Source of the DNA: Siniperca chuatsi
Lineage: Eukaryota; Chordata; Actinopteri; Centrarchiformes; Sinipercidae
Assembly: GCF_020085105.1 (NCBI RefSeq)
Contig: NC_058057.1
Span: 25,121,082 to 25,185,081 of the forward strand
Length of the DNA stretch: 64,000 nt
Direction: 5' to 3'
How positions within the stretch are numbered: the stretch's first letter is position 1; the number at the start of each line of letters is the position of its first letter. Under the pieces are notes generated by a model, which had not been told where the DNA came from, did not search any database, and was given only the letters and a program-made list of their open reading frames with translations. Positions 36,441 to 54,822 of this stretch are shown in pieces. The translations under genes and the position numbers were made by a program.

Positions 36441-36534
36441 TGTCACCAAAGAATAAAAGCTGGATTTATATATTAAAGACTATATATATTTACAAAAATA
36501 TCTATCTATTTATCTATCTATACTGTACATATCT

Positions 36535-36800
36535 GTGGGTGTGTGGGTCAGTTTGGGCCAATCAAAGGGCTCAGGTGAGATGACATCACCCCCCTGATTG
36601 AACAGTGTGACCTCAGCCTGCATCATCATGAATTCCTAACGAGGGACCTGACGGCATCCAATCAGCAGAGGCCTGGATTATGAGGGAATGAAGCCTGACA
36701 GCACACCGCCAATGACATTTCAGCACACAGATTACTGCCTGGTGGGGCTCAGAGGGAATCAATAATGTAGACACACACACACGAATACATATACACAGCT
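36535..36800. promoter_or_regulatory. Candidate conserved non-coding element
   Basis: A block of complex, non-repetitive sequence between two simple-sequence regions. It has several recognisable site types: two CCAAT strings (GGCCAATC and ATCCAATCAG), ATGACATCA, GGATTATG (bicoid/OTX-like) and TGACAGC (TALE homeodomain-like). The look is that of a vertebrate enhancer, but conservation cannot be judged from one sequence. Confidence 0.25.
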
Positions 36801-37465
36801 GCCCTGAGCCTGCCCTTACTACCATTACAGTAAATGACGAAGCTCAGAGCAGATAGAGTACCAGAGGAAGGAACGGACAGACTGAGTTACACACAAGTGA
36901 GGGAAGAAAGAAAGAGAGAATAGAGTGGAAAATCAAAGAGGACGGATGATCTCAGCGTTTTATGTGTGATTCACTGCCAGTAGTTGTGAGTCACCACTAT
37001 AACAGCAATCTGAAAGTGATGAATACACAGCTACTGTTCACCTGTCACTTGCTGTTGCTGTCTGTATCGGTTTTGTTGATACTACAAACTGCAATCTGAG
37101 CTGCTGGCTCGGTTCTCACACGGATTATTTAGTTTCAGCTAATGTTCTTTTTGCTGACCAAGTCTGGAGGCCCATGAGGTTTTCACATACTTGTAATGAT
37201 TTGTATATTACCAGTATGGATTATGGGAAATGTAAATTGAAGCCTGTTTTGATTATCATTACTTGTTATTTTCTTGCCTATGATATTCATGTATTAATAC
37301 TGCTCTTTTTGCTATTTTTGAATATGCATGTTCTTCTACTCATAGTTATGCCAAACATTGGTACTGCCATGGTTATACTGCCTTATTGTTATTAAATTCA
37401 ATGTTCAATAAAGTATTTTACAGAAACGGTTGCAGCAGCAATAGCATTACTACTTGTAGCAGCAC
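36801..37465. other. Intergenic sequence, no gene recognised
   Basis: Nothing identifiable. Confidence 0.35.
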
Positions 37466-38213
37466 TTATCAGAATCAGAAATACTTTAGTGATCCCCGAG
37501 GGGAAACTCTTTTGTTACAGCAGCTCACTATCACATCAGTGCACACAGGAATAGAAGTACTAAGCAAATCAAAATATAATACACTATAATACAGGCAAGA
37601 CAAATTAAGTACAAAGTGGATATAAGTATAAACTTAAAATAAGTGTAAAGTACAAAGTGGATTACCGGTTGATGATAAGTATGTGCGGTATAATAATATA
37701 ATGTAATAATATAAGTAACAAGTAGTAGTGCATGTACTGTCAAGTTAAGTGTAGCTTATTAAGATGATTATGAGACGGTGGATATTGCACAGCAGTAAAA
37801 GAAGTATGAATAAATATCAATAAATTATACTGAAAACAGAGTATATTGCACCAGAGTATTAAACAGAGAATATTGCACAATTATTTTAAGTATTACAGTG
37901 ATGTTAATGATCCAGTGTCCAGTTTATCAACTTAAGGTCATACAGACGGACACTTAGAGGGAGGAGTTAAAGGGAATTTTAAACTGAAAAGAGTATATTG
38001 CACAGCAGTATTAACACAGGATATTGCACAATTATGTCAAGTATTGCATAGATGTAGTGATCAGTGTCCAGTTTAATGACTTAGGGTCATACAGACTGAC
38101 ACTTAGAGGGAGGAGTTGAAGAGTTTGACGGCCACAGGCAGGAATGACTTCCTGTGGCGCTCTGTGGTGCATTTTGGGGGGATGAGTCTTTCGCTGAATA
38201 CAAGAAGCAGCAG
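37466..38213. mobile_element. Non-LTR retrotransposon-derived repeat with internal duplication
   Basis: It begins AATCAGAAATACTTTAGTGATCC, then CCGAGGGGAAACT, an abundant fish repeat signature. The minus strand at 38,103-38,200 reads TERHRKSFLPVAVKLFNSS, like the C-terminus of a retrotransposon protein. Inside, a roughly 145-bp unit is tandemly duplicated (about 37,840-37,975 and 37,985-38,118), each copy carrying 'GTGTCCAGTTTA', 'GGTCATACAGAC' and 'GACACTTAGAGGGAGGAGTT'. Confidence 0.65.
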
Positions 38214-38755
38214 CAATAGAGTGCTGCAGGAATGAGTCCTAAAACCCAGAAATGAGTTAGCATTTTTGCACTTCCGGTTCCCTCGTCTTGAAGTCACTTT
38301 TTTTTAAATGGGTTTTTGGTTAGATGCCTGAAAGAAGTTCTATGGTTAACATAAGCTTAAGAGATATTCATGTTTTGTTCTACGACATAAATTGTGTCAG
38401 TAAATACCCCACTCGTGAATTTTAAAGTCTTAAAAAAGGCGGTTGCTAACAAGTGGCTAAATGAGACTACAGAGGTTGTCAGGGACATTAAACATCATCA
38501 CGCTGAACAAGGAAAATTAATCTACTTCGTTTATAGCCTAACGTTAGCTTTTTACTTCTGGCGATTGCATTTACGCTTCAAAAATCAAAAAGTGGTGTTC
38601 ATTTATCATAAACTTTTGTTTGCCACAGAGCTTATTTTCTGCAAGAAACCAAAATCCAATGGAAAAATCCCATTGGCTTTTTGTCGAGGGAACCAGGGCG
38701 ATGCTGACTTCCGGGTTGGCCTACAAAAATATGTCATCCCTGCAGCACTGTATTG
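38214..38755. mobile_element. MITE with 'AGTGCTGCAGG' terminal inverted repeats
   Basis: The left end is CAATAGAGTGCTGCAGGAATGA. The right end, read in reverse, is CCAATACAGTGCTGCAGGGATGA. Further in, both sides share GGTTCCCTCG and CACTTCCGG/CCCGGAAGT blocks. A 125-codon open frame from 38,394 lies in the middle, with no transposase motif that I recognise. It is inserted at the edge of the retrotransposon fragment. Confidence 0.7.
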
Positions 38756-39960
38756 GAGCACTATCTATTAGTAGTAATCACAATAATAGCAGTAGTAATG
38801 GTACTAAAAGTAACAGTAGTAGTGCTAGTTGCAGTAGTAGTAGTAGTAGTAGCAAGCCTAGTAGTAATACAAGTAAATGTAGTGGTTGTCATTGTACTAC
38901 AAACAAAAGTAATTTTTGTAGTAGAGGTAGCAAAATAGGTGGTAGTAGCACCTTTTCCCCATTTGATAGCAGTACTAGATGTACATGTAACAGGTATATA
39001 GTAGCAGTAGTAGTGGAAGTTGTAATGGTTATAGCAGTAGCAATAATAAAAGTAGTGGTAGTGATAGCATTAGTCAGACATATGTAAGTCACAGTAGTAA
39101 CAATAGCAGTTACAGTATCTGTAGTGGTAGTGGTATTAGTAGTTTTAATAGCAGTAGAGATAATAGCAGGTACAACTAGTAGCAACTATTAGTGAGAGTA
39201 TTGCTATTTGTGAAAGTACTTAGCAGAAGCAGCAGTAAGAGTAGGAGTATTAATATTAGTAGTATTGTTAGTAACAGTACAGCAGTAATTGTAGATGAAG
39301 TAATATAGTAAGTAGTATAATAGTAGTAGTAGCTGCAGTAGTAGTAAAATTTGTAGAAATGGCAGTAGCAGTGATGAAAGTAGGGGTAGTGATAGTATTA
39401 GACCTACATGTAGCAGTAGTAACAGTAGAAGTTATAGTTCCTGTTGTAGTAGTAGATGTTTGGTAGTAAAACCAATAGCAAAAGCAATTACAGTGTTGTT
39501 AAGAGTAGGATGGCAGTAACAGCGACAATATGTATAGTAGAATTTGTAGTAGCAGTAGAACTAGTAGTCTACTAGAACTGGTACTAGTAGCCATTGAAAT
39601 AAAAGCAGCAGTAGTATTTGGTGTACTGCATGTTGTAGTCCCTTTTTACAGTAGCTGTAGTAATAGTAAAGAGTAGTACAGCAGCAGTAGTAGTTGTGTT
39701 GTCTTGTAGTAATAATAGAAGTACAAGTAGTAGCAGAGCAACAGTAGCAGTAGAAGCAGTTGTTATTATTATAGTTGGTATTATTATTATTATTATTATT
39801 ATATAGTTGGTATTATAGTAGCAGTAGTAGTAGTTATAGAAGTAGCAGCAGTGGTGGTAGTAGTTGTAGCAACAATAGTAGCAGTACTAATAGTGATAGC
39901 AATAGTACAAGCAGGGGAAAAAAGTGGTAGTAGCAGAGGTAAGGCAGAAGTATTTCTATA
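38756..39960. repeat. 1.2-kb degenerate AGT/AGC trinucleotide tract
   Basis: TAGTAGTAG, CAGTAGTAG and AGTAATAG runs dominate throughout, with a pure (TTA)n piece near 39,780-39,802. Frames give poly-Ser, poly-Val or poly-Thr peptides. These are artefacts. Confidence 0.85.
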
Positions 39961-40560
39961 AAAAGTAGCTTTTGGCTTAAATACTGTAAAATAAACCTGA
40001 GATGATCCCATGATCCACTGAGGTAAAATTGAATTTGTTTGTACATGAACTCCTCATCACAGCTCGTGAACTCGAACGAACCTGAATACCTGAAATGAAC
40101 TTGAAGCTAAACTTAAACAAACTAAACCTGCTGAGTCACTTTGTGATTGTGGAAAGTTTTGGAACAACCCGCACACCTGACATGATCACTACAGATCCTC
40201 GTCTCTCTCTATAGGAAATGTCCCACTGAGGGGAAAGTTTCAAACCCTGAGTAGGGTACTGTAGGCACGTACCACAGTGATTACATAAAAACTTGATGCC
40301 TGCTCATTGATCACATGACCTGAGTCACTGTGTCACTCAGCAGGTTTCACAGGGAAGAATTAAAGTTTTGTTTGGCTGATTGTCCTGGTTGCAGTGATAC
40401 TGGTACTGTACACCTGTCTGGACCACACGGGTACTGGTGTATAGTGCTACCTTAAAACACTGAGAAGGAAAAATAAACAGAGATTTGAAAAGAGCTGTTT
40501 TACTTTTCCAGTAAAATGGTGATGGGGGTCATTTTGCTCTACCAGTCAGCAGTGGTACAG
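39961..40560. other. Intergenic sequence, no gene recognised
   Basis: Nothing identifiable. Confidence 0.35.
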
Positions 40561-41040
40561 GGAGAAATCCATGCATTTATTCGGCAGTATTGTGAAGGGA
40601 AACGCTGGAAGAAAGTGACAGGGTGACATGCAACAAAAAGTTAAAAGCAAACCAGGTGAACATGGGACAAAAATGGTGCCGTATTGGTGGGGGCATGTTG
40701 CATCAGGTGTTGGTGAGACTGTCCTCCCGAGAAGAACAACAGCATCAGGCGTTTCAGCGAGTTCCCCAAAACAACATTGTTTTTTTTTTAAAGCATGACC
40801 ACAATCGTTCCCTAATCTTAACCACGTGTTTGTTATTGTAACCATGATGACAAAGGTCCCCTCACCTTAACAAACCACGATGTTTCCCTGAACCTGACCA
40901 AGTCGTTTTTGTGCCTAAACCTAACCAAACCTTAACCATAGTGGTGTCACATCATAAAACTGTGATTTGTAACAGTTTTGGTAGGCACAGTCAAATTATG
41001 TCTCCTGCTGTCATTCTAGAGGGCATGGACAAACAACGTA
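40561..41040. mobile_element. Probable dispersed repeat
   Basis: Contains 'GACAGGGTGACATGCAACAAA', close to the SINE text also seen at 2.05 kb. It is followed by 'TTAACCACGTG', 'TGACCAAGTCGTTTTTGTGC' and 'CTAAACCTAACC', strings that recur in fish genomes. Boundaries and family are uncertain. Confidence 0.45.
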
Positions 41041-42837
41041 TTTTGTTGTTTCATTTGGAGGACTTGGAAGATAAACCGGCACTTAAAGGTAGGTAAACAT
41101 CACAAAGTTATTTATCTACCTAATCTAATCCACTCCCAGTAAAGAGCTGAATCCTTCAAAACTACATTAAAATCCACCTTTTTGCTGAAAAGATGCTGAA
41201 AATGTGAGGGGGATTTTTTTTTTTAGATATGATAGATAAGAAACTTTATTGTCCATTACAGTACACGGTTGACCACCTGGGTCGGCTTGTTCCTGGTCTA
41301 AGTGAGAGGTTCACATACCAGGAGACGATGTTATAGTTAGGACACTCTCAGTGAGTGACCTGTAGACCACGATCAGGGTGGGTTTGCTGGTGTTGAAGCT
41401 CATCGATTTTCCTGAGGAGAGAGAGCCGCTGGCTTGCCTTTTTGGAGTCTGCACTGGTCTGAAAGGTGAGTTTATTTTCAATGATTGTTCCCAGATGTTT
41501 AAAGTGAGGTTGAATCACATGCTAGTCATGATTTACTGATTTATCAGTAACTTCTACGCTTTTTGAAAGTGAAACAGGGATTAGATTGGGGTTTTTTCAT
41601 AATTGCAGGTATCACATGTATTTCAGTCCTGCTACTTACTTTTGGAAAAAGAATGTGAGATTTCTCAAAGCTTGAACTGAGACTTTACAGACTCAGTATG
41701 TGGGAGTACTATTGATCCAGAGGTATTGGTAACTACACAATTAGTGTTAAAAAAAAATTGTGGTAGTGATCACACTCTCAGCTCATAAAAACATACTGTA
41801 TGATCAAGGGTTTTGACGTTGTGGTTTAGTTTTTAGACTAAGAAAATAACATATTTGCCACTATTTTGGCAAACAAAGCATTTGTCAGAATCTAATTTGT
41901 TCCTGTTTATTTCTTTTTAGCTAAAAACATGATTTTGAGAGTTGTTTTACCATGCAATACAAGTCTGTGCAGAGAAAAACAAGCTATTTTCTCTGTTTCC
42001 TGAACATCAGAACAGCTTATAAAGATGATATACAATTTAATGATTAAGAAACTGTTTTTGTTTTCTGAGATTTTATCAGACTTTCAATATAACTGCAGCA
42101 TAACATGTTTTTCCAAAGTCTCTGACAGATAGAAAGTACCTGCTCCTGTCAGTTATATATTTCCACTTGTGCAATGTGGGTCAGTGGTTCAGACATGCGC
42201 GGCATCACGCAGCCAGACAGCGTTTAGAAACACCAGCGGCTCAGTCTTTTAGCTCAACAACAGGGGGATTTCCAGCTCTGTGCCACAAACCGGGAAAAGA
42301 CGGTCATTCACTGTGGAGCAACAACAAAAAGCAGCCCAACAAAAGTTCAAACTGTGACACGCAGTCATCTGGTGCAGACTAATTTGAGCTGAACCTGTTT
42401 TTGCAGTGCTGAACGTAACTCTGTCCAGCAGAGCTTTAATGGAAAGCTGCCTGACCGCACACAGTTCCTCGGCAAATAAAGGGCTTTTTTTATGGAACAA
42501 AGCCTCCATTCTGCCACTCTGCATGATTCGGCATGTTTATGTGGGGTGGCTCTATTTTAGGAAGCAATGATTATTTCGTCAGCACGACATGCACAGTGAC
42601 ACGTTTCGGACCCGAGTATCAGACAAACAGCAGAGGAGTGTTGTCAGTTTTCAGCATCTGTTGAGCAGAGCAGATCATGAGGTCATGAGGCTGCAGCTGA
42701 CTGGCAGCACTGTGTTGAAACGCTGAAGAAACTGACTGGAGGTCAACACATCACACACACTCACAGTGTGGCAGACCACATGGCATTTTTTATCATGTGG
42801 TTGTTTGTTAACCATCTGCCAGACAAAGTGTGTATGT
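41041..42837. other. Intergenic sequence, no gene recognised
   Basis: A short segment at 41,230-41,270 (AAGAAACTTTATTGTCCATT) resembles a retroelement end. A GC-richer, complex patch at 42,160-42,540 has no recognisable coding exon. Confidence 0.35.
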
Positions 42838-43200
42838 GTGCTCTTGTACTGATCTTTGTGAGGACCTTGACAGTGAGGACTTTTTTTGGAAAGTGAGGAC
42901 ATTTTGTTCAGTCCTTCCTTTTTTCAAAGGGCTGTTTGAGGGTTACAGTTTCAGGGTTAATGTTAGAATTGGGTTAGGTTAAGGGTTAAGCTTTTAGGTT
43001 AAGAGGCTGGGGAATGGATTACTTCAACAAGGGCCCTCACAAAGTCTGTTCACAAAGTGACATTGTGGGGACTCAACTACCATTTGGGGACAAAAAGCAG
43101 ATCTCCACAAGGTAAACCATTACATTTTAGGGGGTTCAGGCTTGGTTTTGGTGAAGGTTGGGATTAAGGTTAGGATAACAAATGTGTGCACGCAAAAGTC
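42838..43200. mobile_element. GTGAGGACATTTTG dispersed repeat, copy 1
   Basis: Shares 'GAAAGTGAGGACATT', 'AAAGGGCTGTTTGA.GGTTA', 'TTAGAATT' and a CCTCACAAAG end with 59.24-59.47 kb. It contains GGGTTAGGTTAAGGGTTAAG, a telomere-like but degenerate run. The flanks carry CA/GT-rich sequence in other copies. Confidence 0.65.
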
Positions 43201-44325
43201 TCAAAGGTCCGAACACAATAAGAGCTGACCTCAACAACATGAAATGTGTCCCTGTTTTACTTTTTTCACAACTTCATTATGTTTCATGTGCACATCCTGG
43301 TTAAAAATTGATTAAACTCTAAAGGCCGGTAAATAAAACAGTTCCATTATAACTTGATGTTATCTAACTAATCTAACTCTATTACAAACTATTGGCAAAG
43401 TGCAACATATTTTACTGTTGCTTGACAATACTGATATAGCTATATTTCTGATCTTTTATCCGTGTGAGCCTAAACATGGATTTGAGTTTCTTGTCTGGGT
43501 TGAGACTTAAAACTACAGGGGACTGAGGCTCTGAAACAACCTGTCTGAGGAAGGGGGCTGAGTCAGGATCATCTTTTATATACTTTAATCAGAGAGTTTA
43601 TCCTGAATTTACACAAGGTTTTTTAGTTGAATTGTATTTTTATCTCTTATTTTTTGTTTCACCTTATTTTAGCTTTAATCTGGTTCAGTTAAATGTCTTT
43701 TTGTTTTTACCTATAAAGTTTTGCATTTGTTTTTGTTATTGTTGCTTGTTCATTTGTTGCCTATGCACTTTAAAACTTGTTTTATGAAAGGAGCTCTAAA
43801 AGTACTGATTATTATTATGTAAATATATTATTATTATTATAGTTATAGGACTCAAACTTTTCATCCCTGAGAAGAAGAAAAAGACAGAAGGAAACACTTA
43901 ACACGGACTACTGAACGCTTAATATACTTATCACATGTGAGTTTTACTACATTGAAGTGAAGTCTTGCCAAACTGATAATTGATGAACTGTCTTTAAGTA
44001 AAGATTAAGATGTCAGATTAGCAGATTTTTCTTCTGCATTTGTCACGATAAACTTTCATCACATTAGAGACTGACAGTTTCTTGCTCGAGGATCCAGGTC
44101 AGATCACTGCTGCAAGAATCAACCGTGAGAGGGAACATTTACAGATTCTTCTCTGACAACACACAGCAGCAGCTCAATTCAGTGCAATGTGATATTACAT
44201 TCTTTTAATCATCTAATCCACCCACCGAGAAAGCATCATCTCTCATCCTTATAAGGTAAAATGTCAGAGAGTCAGTAGAGAATATGAAGTCATCTTTTGA
44301 GTCACACTCAACCAGGAAGAAAATG
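43201..44325. other. Intergenic sequence, no gene recognised
   Basis: Nothing identifiable beyond short ATT repeats near 43,810-43,840. Confidence 0.35.
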
Positions 44326-44530
44326 AATGTCATTATGTGTCCAACTACACATACACACACACACACACACATATTTCACTATTCCCGTGGGGACAGTCAT
44401 TAACACAATGCTTTCCCTAGCCCCTAACCCTAACCTAACTGTAACCTGTACCCTGAAACCAAGTCTTAACCCTCAGAAAACAGTCTCTAACCTCAATTTT
44501 TGTCATGTGCATTCAGGTTAAAGTCTCCAC
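44326..44530. mobile_element. CCTAACCCT-containing dispersed repeat, inverted relative
   Basis: GTGGGGACAGTCATTAACAC, then CCCCTAACCCTAACCTAAC, and AACCCTCA. This looks like the reverse orientation of the family at 42.84 and 59.24 kb and sits between two CA arrays. Confidence 0.5.
44346..44371. repeat. (CA)n microsatellite
   Basis: About 12 CA units with one TA interruption. Confidence 0.9.
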
Positions 44531-44547
44531 CGGGATATAAGAACATG

Positions 44548-44549
<2 letters not shown>

Positions 44550-44633
<84 letters not shown>
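44550..44633. repeat. (CA)n microsatellite, about 42 units
   Basis: The longest dinucleotide array in the window, uninterrupted. Confidence 0.98.
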
Positions 44634-44635
<2 letters not shown>

Positions 44636-45132
44636 CCCTACATGCACTTGTCTGCAATAGTTTGAATTTAACTGTTGAAAACTGATATTTAATTCAAAAT
44701 TCGGAGCCTTGTCTGAAACGTATTTGTCTGAAATATGATAAATCAATAAAGTTGATGACTGATTGGTGTTTCACCAGCTTCTCCCTGCTGCTGTGTTGAC
44801 CCTTGTACTTCTGTGTGACGTCTGCTTTGATTTCAGCGCTGCTGATATTTTGTCTGCCGGCTTTTTCCACTGTTTGCGCTTCTTGCACCTTTGTCCTGAT
44901 AAGAAACCTTCGCCAATGGTTTCTACAAAGCTGCACCGAGATTGATTTGTCGCCACAATAATTTCTCTTGATTCAAGGTCAAAGGGGACGTCTGTGGAAT
45001 ATTTTGGCTTTAAAGAAAACACGTTTTTTGTGGCAAACAAGGAAAGAAAATACAAAAACATTCAGTACATGATCATCACATGAATCAATTCAAGAGCAGA
45101 ATTAATTTTGATATATATATTTATATATAGTA

Positions 45133-45167
45133 TATACTTGGATAAATTAAGTATTTATCCAAGTATA
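45133..45167. other. Perfect 15-bp inverted repeat with 5-nt loop
   Basis: TATACTTGGATAAAT (45,133-45,147) is followed by TAAGT and its exact complement (45,153-45,167). Too short for a typical microRNA precursor; possibly a relic of a foldback element. Confidence 0.9.
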
Positions 45168-45599
45168 GTAGAGTTTTAACTGACGTTTTTTCAAGCTACA
45201 GATTTCAGAGTCTAGACCTCACAGAAATCTAAACTGATGATGCATTTGTGCGTCAACCTGTAAGTCAAATATTTCCAAGGGTATCACCAGGAAGTCCCCT
45301 CAAAAGGCTGATATGGTGTCAAAAAAGTGGGGCAAGTTTCATGATACCTGAGTTGCGAGTTTGGACTGGACCTGGAGAGTACCAGGTTAAAATGTTCAAA
45401 TAATATTTATTTGTGATGTGTTACATTAACTCACTCCACAATCTGCTTCACTTCACTTATCTTAAAGCAAAAACTTCTAAACCTATTCTTAAACTTAAAC
45501 CTATAAACACCCATCTTTAAATCCTTTTCGCCTTCTTGACCTTTTTTTTGAGGGATGGCTAGCGCGCGTGGCTCTAGGGATGGCAATGTTGGTCTGTCG

Positions 45600-46020
45600 G
45601 TGGGACCAGCACTTTGGTCCAGACTGAAATAGCTCAACAACTAGAAGATGGGTTGCCATTAAATTTAGTGCAGACATTCATGGTCCCCTGATGATGCATC
45701 CTAATAACTTTGATGATCCCCTGACTTTCCCTAACCCTGAAATGTCTCAGCAACTGTTGGACAGATTTCCATGAAAGGATTAATTGTAATAACTTTGGTG
45801 ATCTCCTGACTTTTCATCTGGCGCCAGGTCAAAAATTGTCCAATACCTGCAAAACTAACGACATTCCCATCAGCTTCAGCTTTGTGTTTAGTGCTAATTA
45901 GCAAAAATATGCACGCTAAACTAAAACCGTGAACATGATAAACACACGCGCTTAGTATCAGTATGTTAGCCATCGCCATTGTGAGTCTGTTAGCGTTTAA
46001 CTAATTAAGTACCAGCTCGC
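45600..46020. mobile_element. Probable dispersed MITE-like repeat
   Basis: 'CAACTGTTGGACAGATTTCC', 'GCTTTGTGTTTAGTGCTAAT' and 'TATGTTAGCCATCGCCATTG' are diverged forms of text that I recall as very common in fish introns and UTRs. The ends are not resolved. Confidence 0.5.
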
Positions 46021-47764
46021 AGGGCTGCAAATTCCAAAATCCATACTACAAACTAATACTAAGCGGGATTTGAGTATGTGGTGTGATCACAATGGAAAAG
46101 TTATGAAATTAAGTATATGAAGTAAGTTGATGGGCACTATTCTGCAACAGTACAATGCACAAAGGGAATTATAAATTGTGTGTGGTGGTGGTGGGGGGCA
46201 ATATGATGTCTCTATATGAAATTCTATTGGCATTGTCGTTCTAAAGTCGCAGTTTGATTGACATCTGATGTTGCATGTATTGTATCATTTTCTGTTAGTA
46301 TAAAACGGAGTAGTATGTTGATTTTCGTTGCATACTAACTGCTGAAAGTACAGGATGTAGTAGAAACTGTAGAATTAGCATGTAGTGTGGAATTATGACG
46401 CAGCTTTAGTCTTGTTTAATGATCAGTTTCAGCAATTCAACATACTTTAATTGCGTCTTAGCATCTTCAAAATCTGTCTTGCAAAACAAGGAAAACAGAA
46501 TCATCATAATTTAGCCAGACTGTATAATCTTGTCCTTTTCCATTGTGCTTTGAATATGAGGCTACATTTTGTAAAATGGTGTTTCGTGTAACAATTGATT
46601 GTGATGTTACTTTTTATGGTATCGATATGCCTCGAAAAAAAAGCTTGAATAGAAAAAAAACTAATCTGGAACACTATTAAATAGATAATTAGTTCAAGCA
46701 TTATAACTGACTTCCGGTCAACTTCTTCTGTCCAACTTGTTCCACTTTTAATAACTGCCACAAAACTTGAACTCTGACGACAGCCGTATAGCACATCACT
46801 TCACTTTAATCTCGTCATCTTCTTAAAAACTGGAATGGAAACAAACGCATGTCTTTGGAATTCCACACCCAGGTCGTCTTTGATAATTAAATGCCATATT
46901 TCCATTTAGGAAAATATTTTCCTTCCTAATTTCATTCATCAGTAATCAAGTGATGATGTCATCCTCTCATGTGTTATGTGTCGGAGCGTTAACAGCACAG
47001 TGGATTATTTCCAAGACCAGTATATTTTATGAAACTGTTTCCTGCTGCAGTAGGGCACCGCCTGTTGACGCAATACTTTCCTGTTATCTGTTGGATATCT
47101 GGCTTGAAGCATCAAAGTAAACCATTTCACATTTAAAAAAAATTATTTGTAGTTTGGGCTTTTAAAACACTTGCACAGAGAAAGGAAACACAAAATGAAG
47201 AATGTATATTAAATCACATTTTACCTTTATTTAACTTGCTACAAACATACATTTCAGCTGTCATTCAGGATATTATGCTTCAAAATGCATAACATCCTTG
47301 ATTATATACACAGATTTACATTTTCACCTGACTGTGTTTATTATGTAATGCAGGGATTAGAAACTAAATTAGCTGAACTGTCACCTGATGTTTTCTCATC
47401 TCCTGAGAAGATGACGTCTGACGGGTTAAGGTGCACACCTGCTCACCCACAGACAAAGACTGAAGGAGGTGGATAGGTGGATGAATGAGCTAGCAGTTGC
47501 AGGAAAAAAACCCCAAACTTTCCATTACCTCCATACAGAGCTAACCCTACCCATGTGGCACTGAGGTGGGGCAAATCTAATCTTAAGTAGCATTAGATCT
47601 CTGAGAGTAATAACAATCTGAGGGGTATCTTTACTGTGATTTCAGTTACCTGGATGATGTAAAGTACCTGTAATAAATTAAATGATTGACATGATTTAAA
47701 GTGAATTCATAAGTGAAACCCATCTGTCCTGCATATTTTCCTCTCCCTGCTCTACCAACACGTC
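46021..47764. other. Intergenic sequence, no gene recognised
   Basis: AT-rich, no recognised element. Confidence 0.35.
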
Positions 47765-47825
47765 ATTAGTTGAATAAGGTGTGTTAACCAGCTCTCGATT
47801 GGCTGAACACGCCTGATTTACTAAT
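47765..47825. repeat. Imperfect 25-bp inverted repeat (MITE core-like)
   Basis: ATTAGTTGAATAAGGTGTGTT and, on the other strand, ATTAGTAAATCAGGCGTGTT form arms around an 11-nt spacer. 'GATT..TCAGGTGTGTT' palindromes of this type recur in fish as parts of MITEs. Confidence 0.5.
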
Positions 47826-48490
47826 CAGACGTGGGAAGAGTTTGGATGGACTTGTCCCAAATTTCTTGGCTTTGGACAACACAGAAGACTCTAAAATCAA
47901 TTCAGCTTTTCAAGAAGTCACATACGTACAAATGAAGTGAGAAAACAAGCTTCAAACAGAAAGAAATGGGGGGGAACACTGTTCTACATATTACCTGCCA
48001 TCTGTGAGAAAAATAATGATAATTACAGCCATTAAAGTAAAACTTTGGATGTTATCAGTCATTTTAGGCTGCAAACCAGGATTTAACACCAATATTGTCA
48101 AGGACAGAATCACAAATATAAAATTTAATTTAATTTGACTTAAAAACAGGAGAAACTTCATGTAAAGACAAAAGGATGGCAACGCAGAGGGATTCTCACA
48201 CCAGCTGAAGAAGAGCGACACCTTCTGGGGGGAAAAAGGAACTACACTGGAAAAACAGGTTCTGTCTGTAGCCACTGGATTACATGCTCCAAAACACAGA
48301 TTCATAGACTGAAACCAGAACAGAACTCAGTGTTTTTCAGAACATTTGTAAGTCTGCATGTCCTATTTTCAAATTTAAGGAGATTTTTTGACTCTGCACT
48401 AAAAGAAGTGAACTTCTGTGTTTTGGATGGAAAAAGAGCAACGACACAAAACTGCATTTGGACTGATATGAGTTTGTTAATAATGGTGTT
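47826..48490. other. Intergenic sequence, no gene recognised
   Basis: Nothing identifiable. Confidence 0.35.
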
Positions 48491-49384
48491 TTATTTTGTT
48501 AATAATGGTGTTTAAAAATTTAAAATAAATTTTGACCACTAGACTACATATTTAATTTGGAATTAATCAGTGACGTCGGCTGTGCCAATACGCCATTTTG
48601 ATCAGTTTCTTCATCTTCTAACTCTTTCTCTCCAAATTACTCACAAGCTTCTGCTGATTCTTTTCCACCATGATAAGAAAATGCAAATGGATTGACCAAA
48701 AATGGTCAAATTTAAAAAACTGAATATTAGCACAAAAACAAAACAAAAATCACTACGTATACTGTACGCATCAGCCCACATCGATCCTACACACATGCCT
48801 CTACCACCGGGATTACGTTGTAACAAAAAAATAACAAACTGCACTTTGTAAACCCTTCTGATGCCGCAACACAGCCAAGGTGCAGACCGAGCAGCTGGAA
48901 ACGTGAACAGACATAAAACACTCACCACTGCTGATGGAAAAGGGATGTTTAAGTATCATCTTGTCTGAAGTGGAGAGCAGCTCTGAACAGTAGTGACCGA
49001 TCCTTCACCGCACTTTTTGACACTGTCAGTGTGTGTTTTCCCGCTTGTTTCCCACCTCTTAGGGCAAATAAAACCACATTACCAGGTTAAACGTGACTCC
49101 AGTTCCCAAGATGCAGTGGTCCCAGGGTTAATCACAGGCTCTGCTGTGACTACAAACCCAGTGCAAGTTTCTTCATCCTCCACCAGTTCAATAACAGAGG
49201 GGACACAGACACTCCCACTGCTGCTTTGTCTGGACATTTTTGCCATCCGAGTGAAAAGTCTGCAGGATTTGGGGGAGGAAAGTGTCTCACGGAAAAAAAG
49301 GAGGGATTAACAGTCCAGGGTTTATATCATTTCTGTTTTCATCCCTCTTTTCTTCCTCTCCTTCTTCTCCTCACACTTGGTTGA
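48491..49384 (-). other. pex3: Possible pex3 3' UTR
   Basis: The first AATAAA on the minus strand that I see after the pex3 stop is at 48,491-48,496, with ATTAAA near 48,551-48,556. A 3' UTR of about 830-890 bases is therefore possible. No transcript evidence. Confidence 0.35.

Positions 49385-54822
<5,438 letters not shown>

Noticed and set aside
38394-38771. 125-codon open frame that looked like a small unknown protein
   Set aside because: It lies inside an element with terminal inverted repeats (38,214-38,755) and has no motif that I recognise.
42950-43000. GGGTTAGG strings considered as an interstitial telomere
   Set aside because: Irregular and shared with two other copies of a dispersed repeat; not a (TTAGGG)n array.
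44500-44746. Frames of alternating Thr-His or Cys-Val
   Set aside because: Simple translation of a (CA)n microsatellite.
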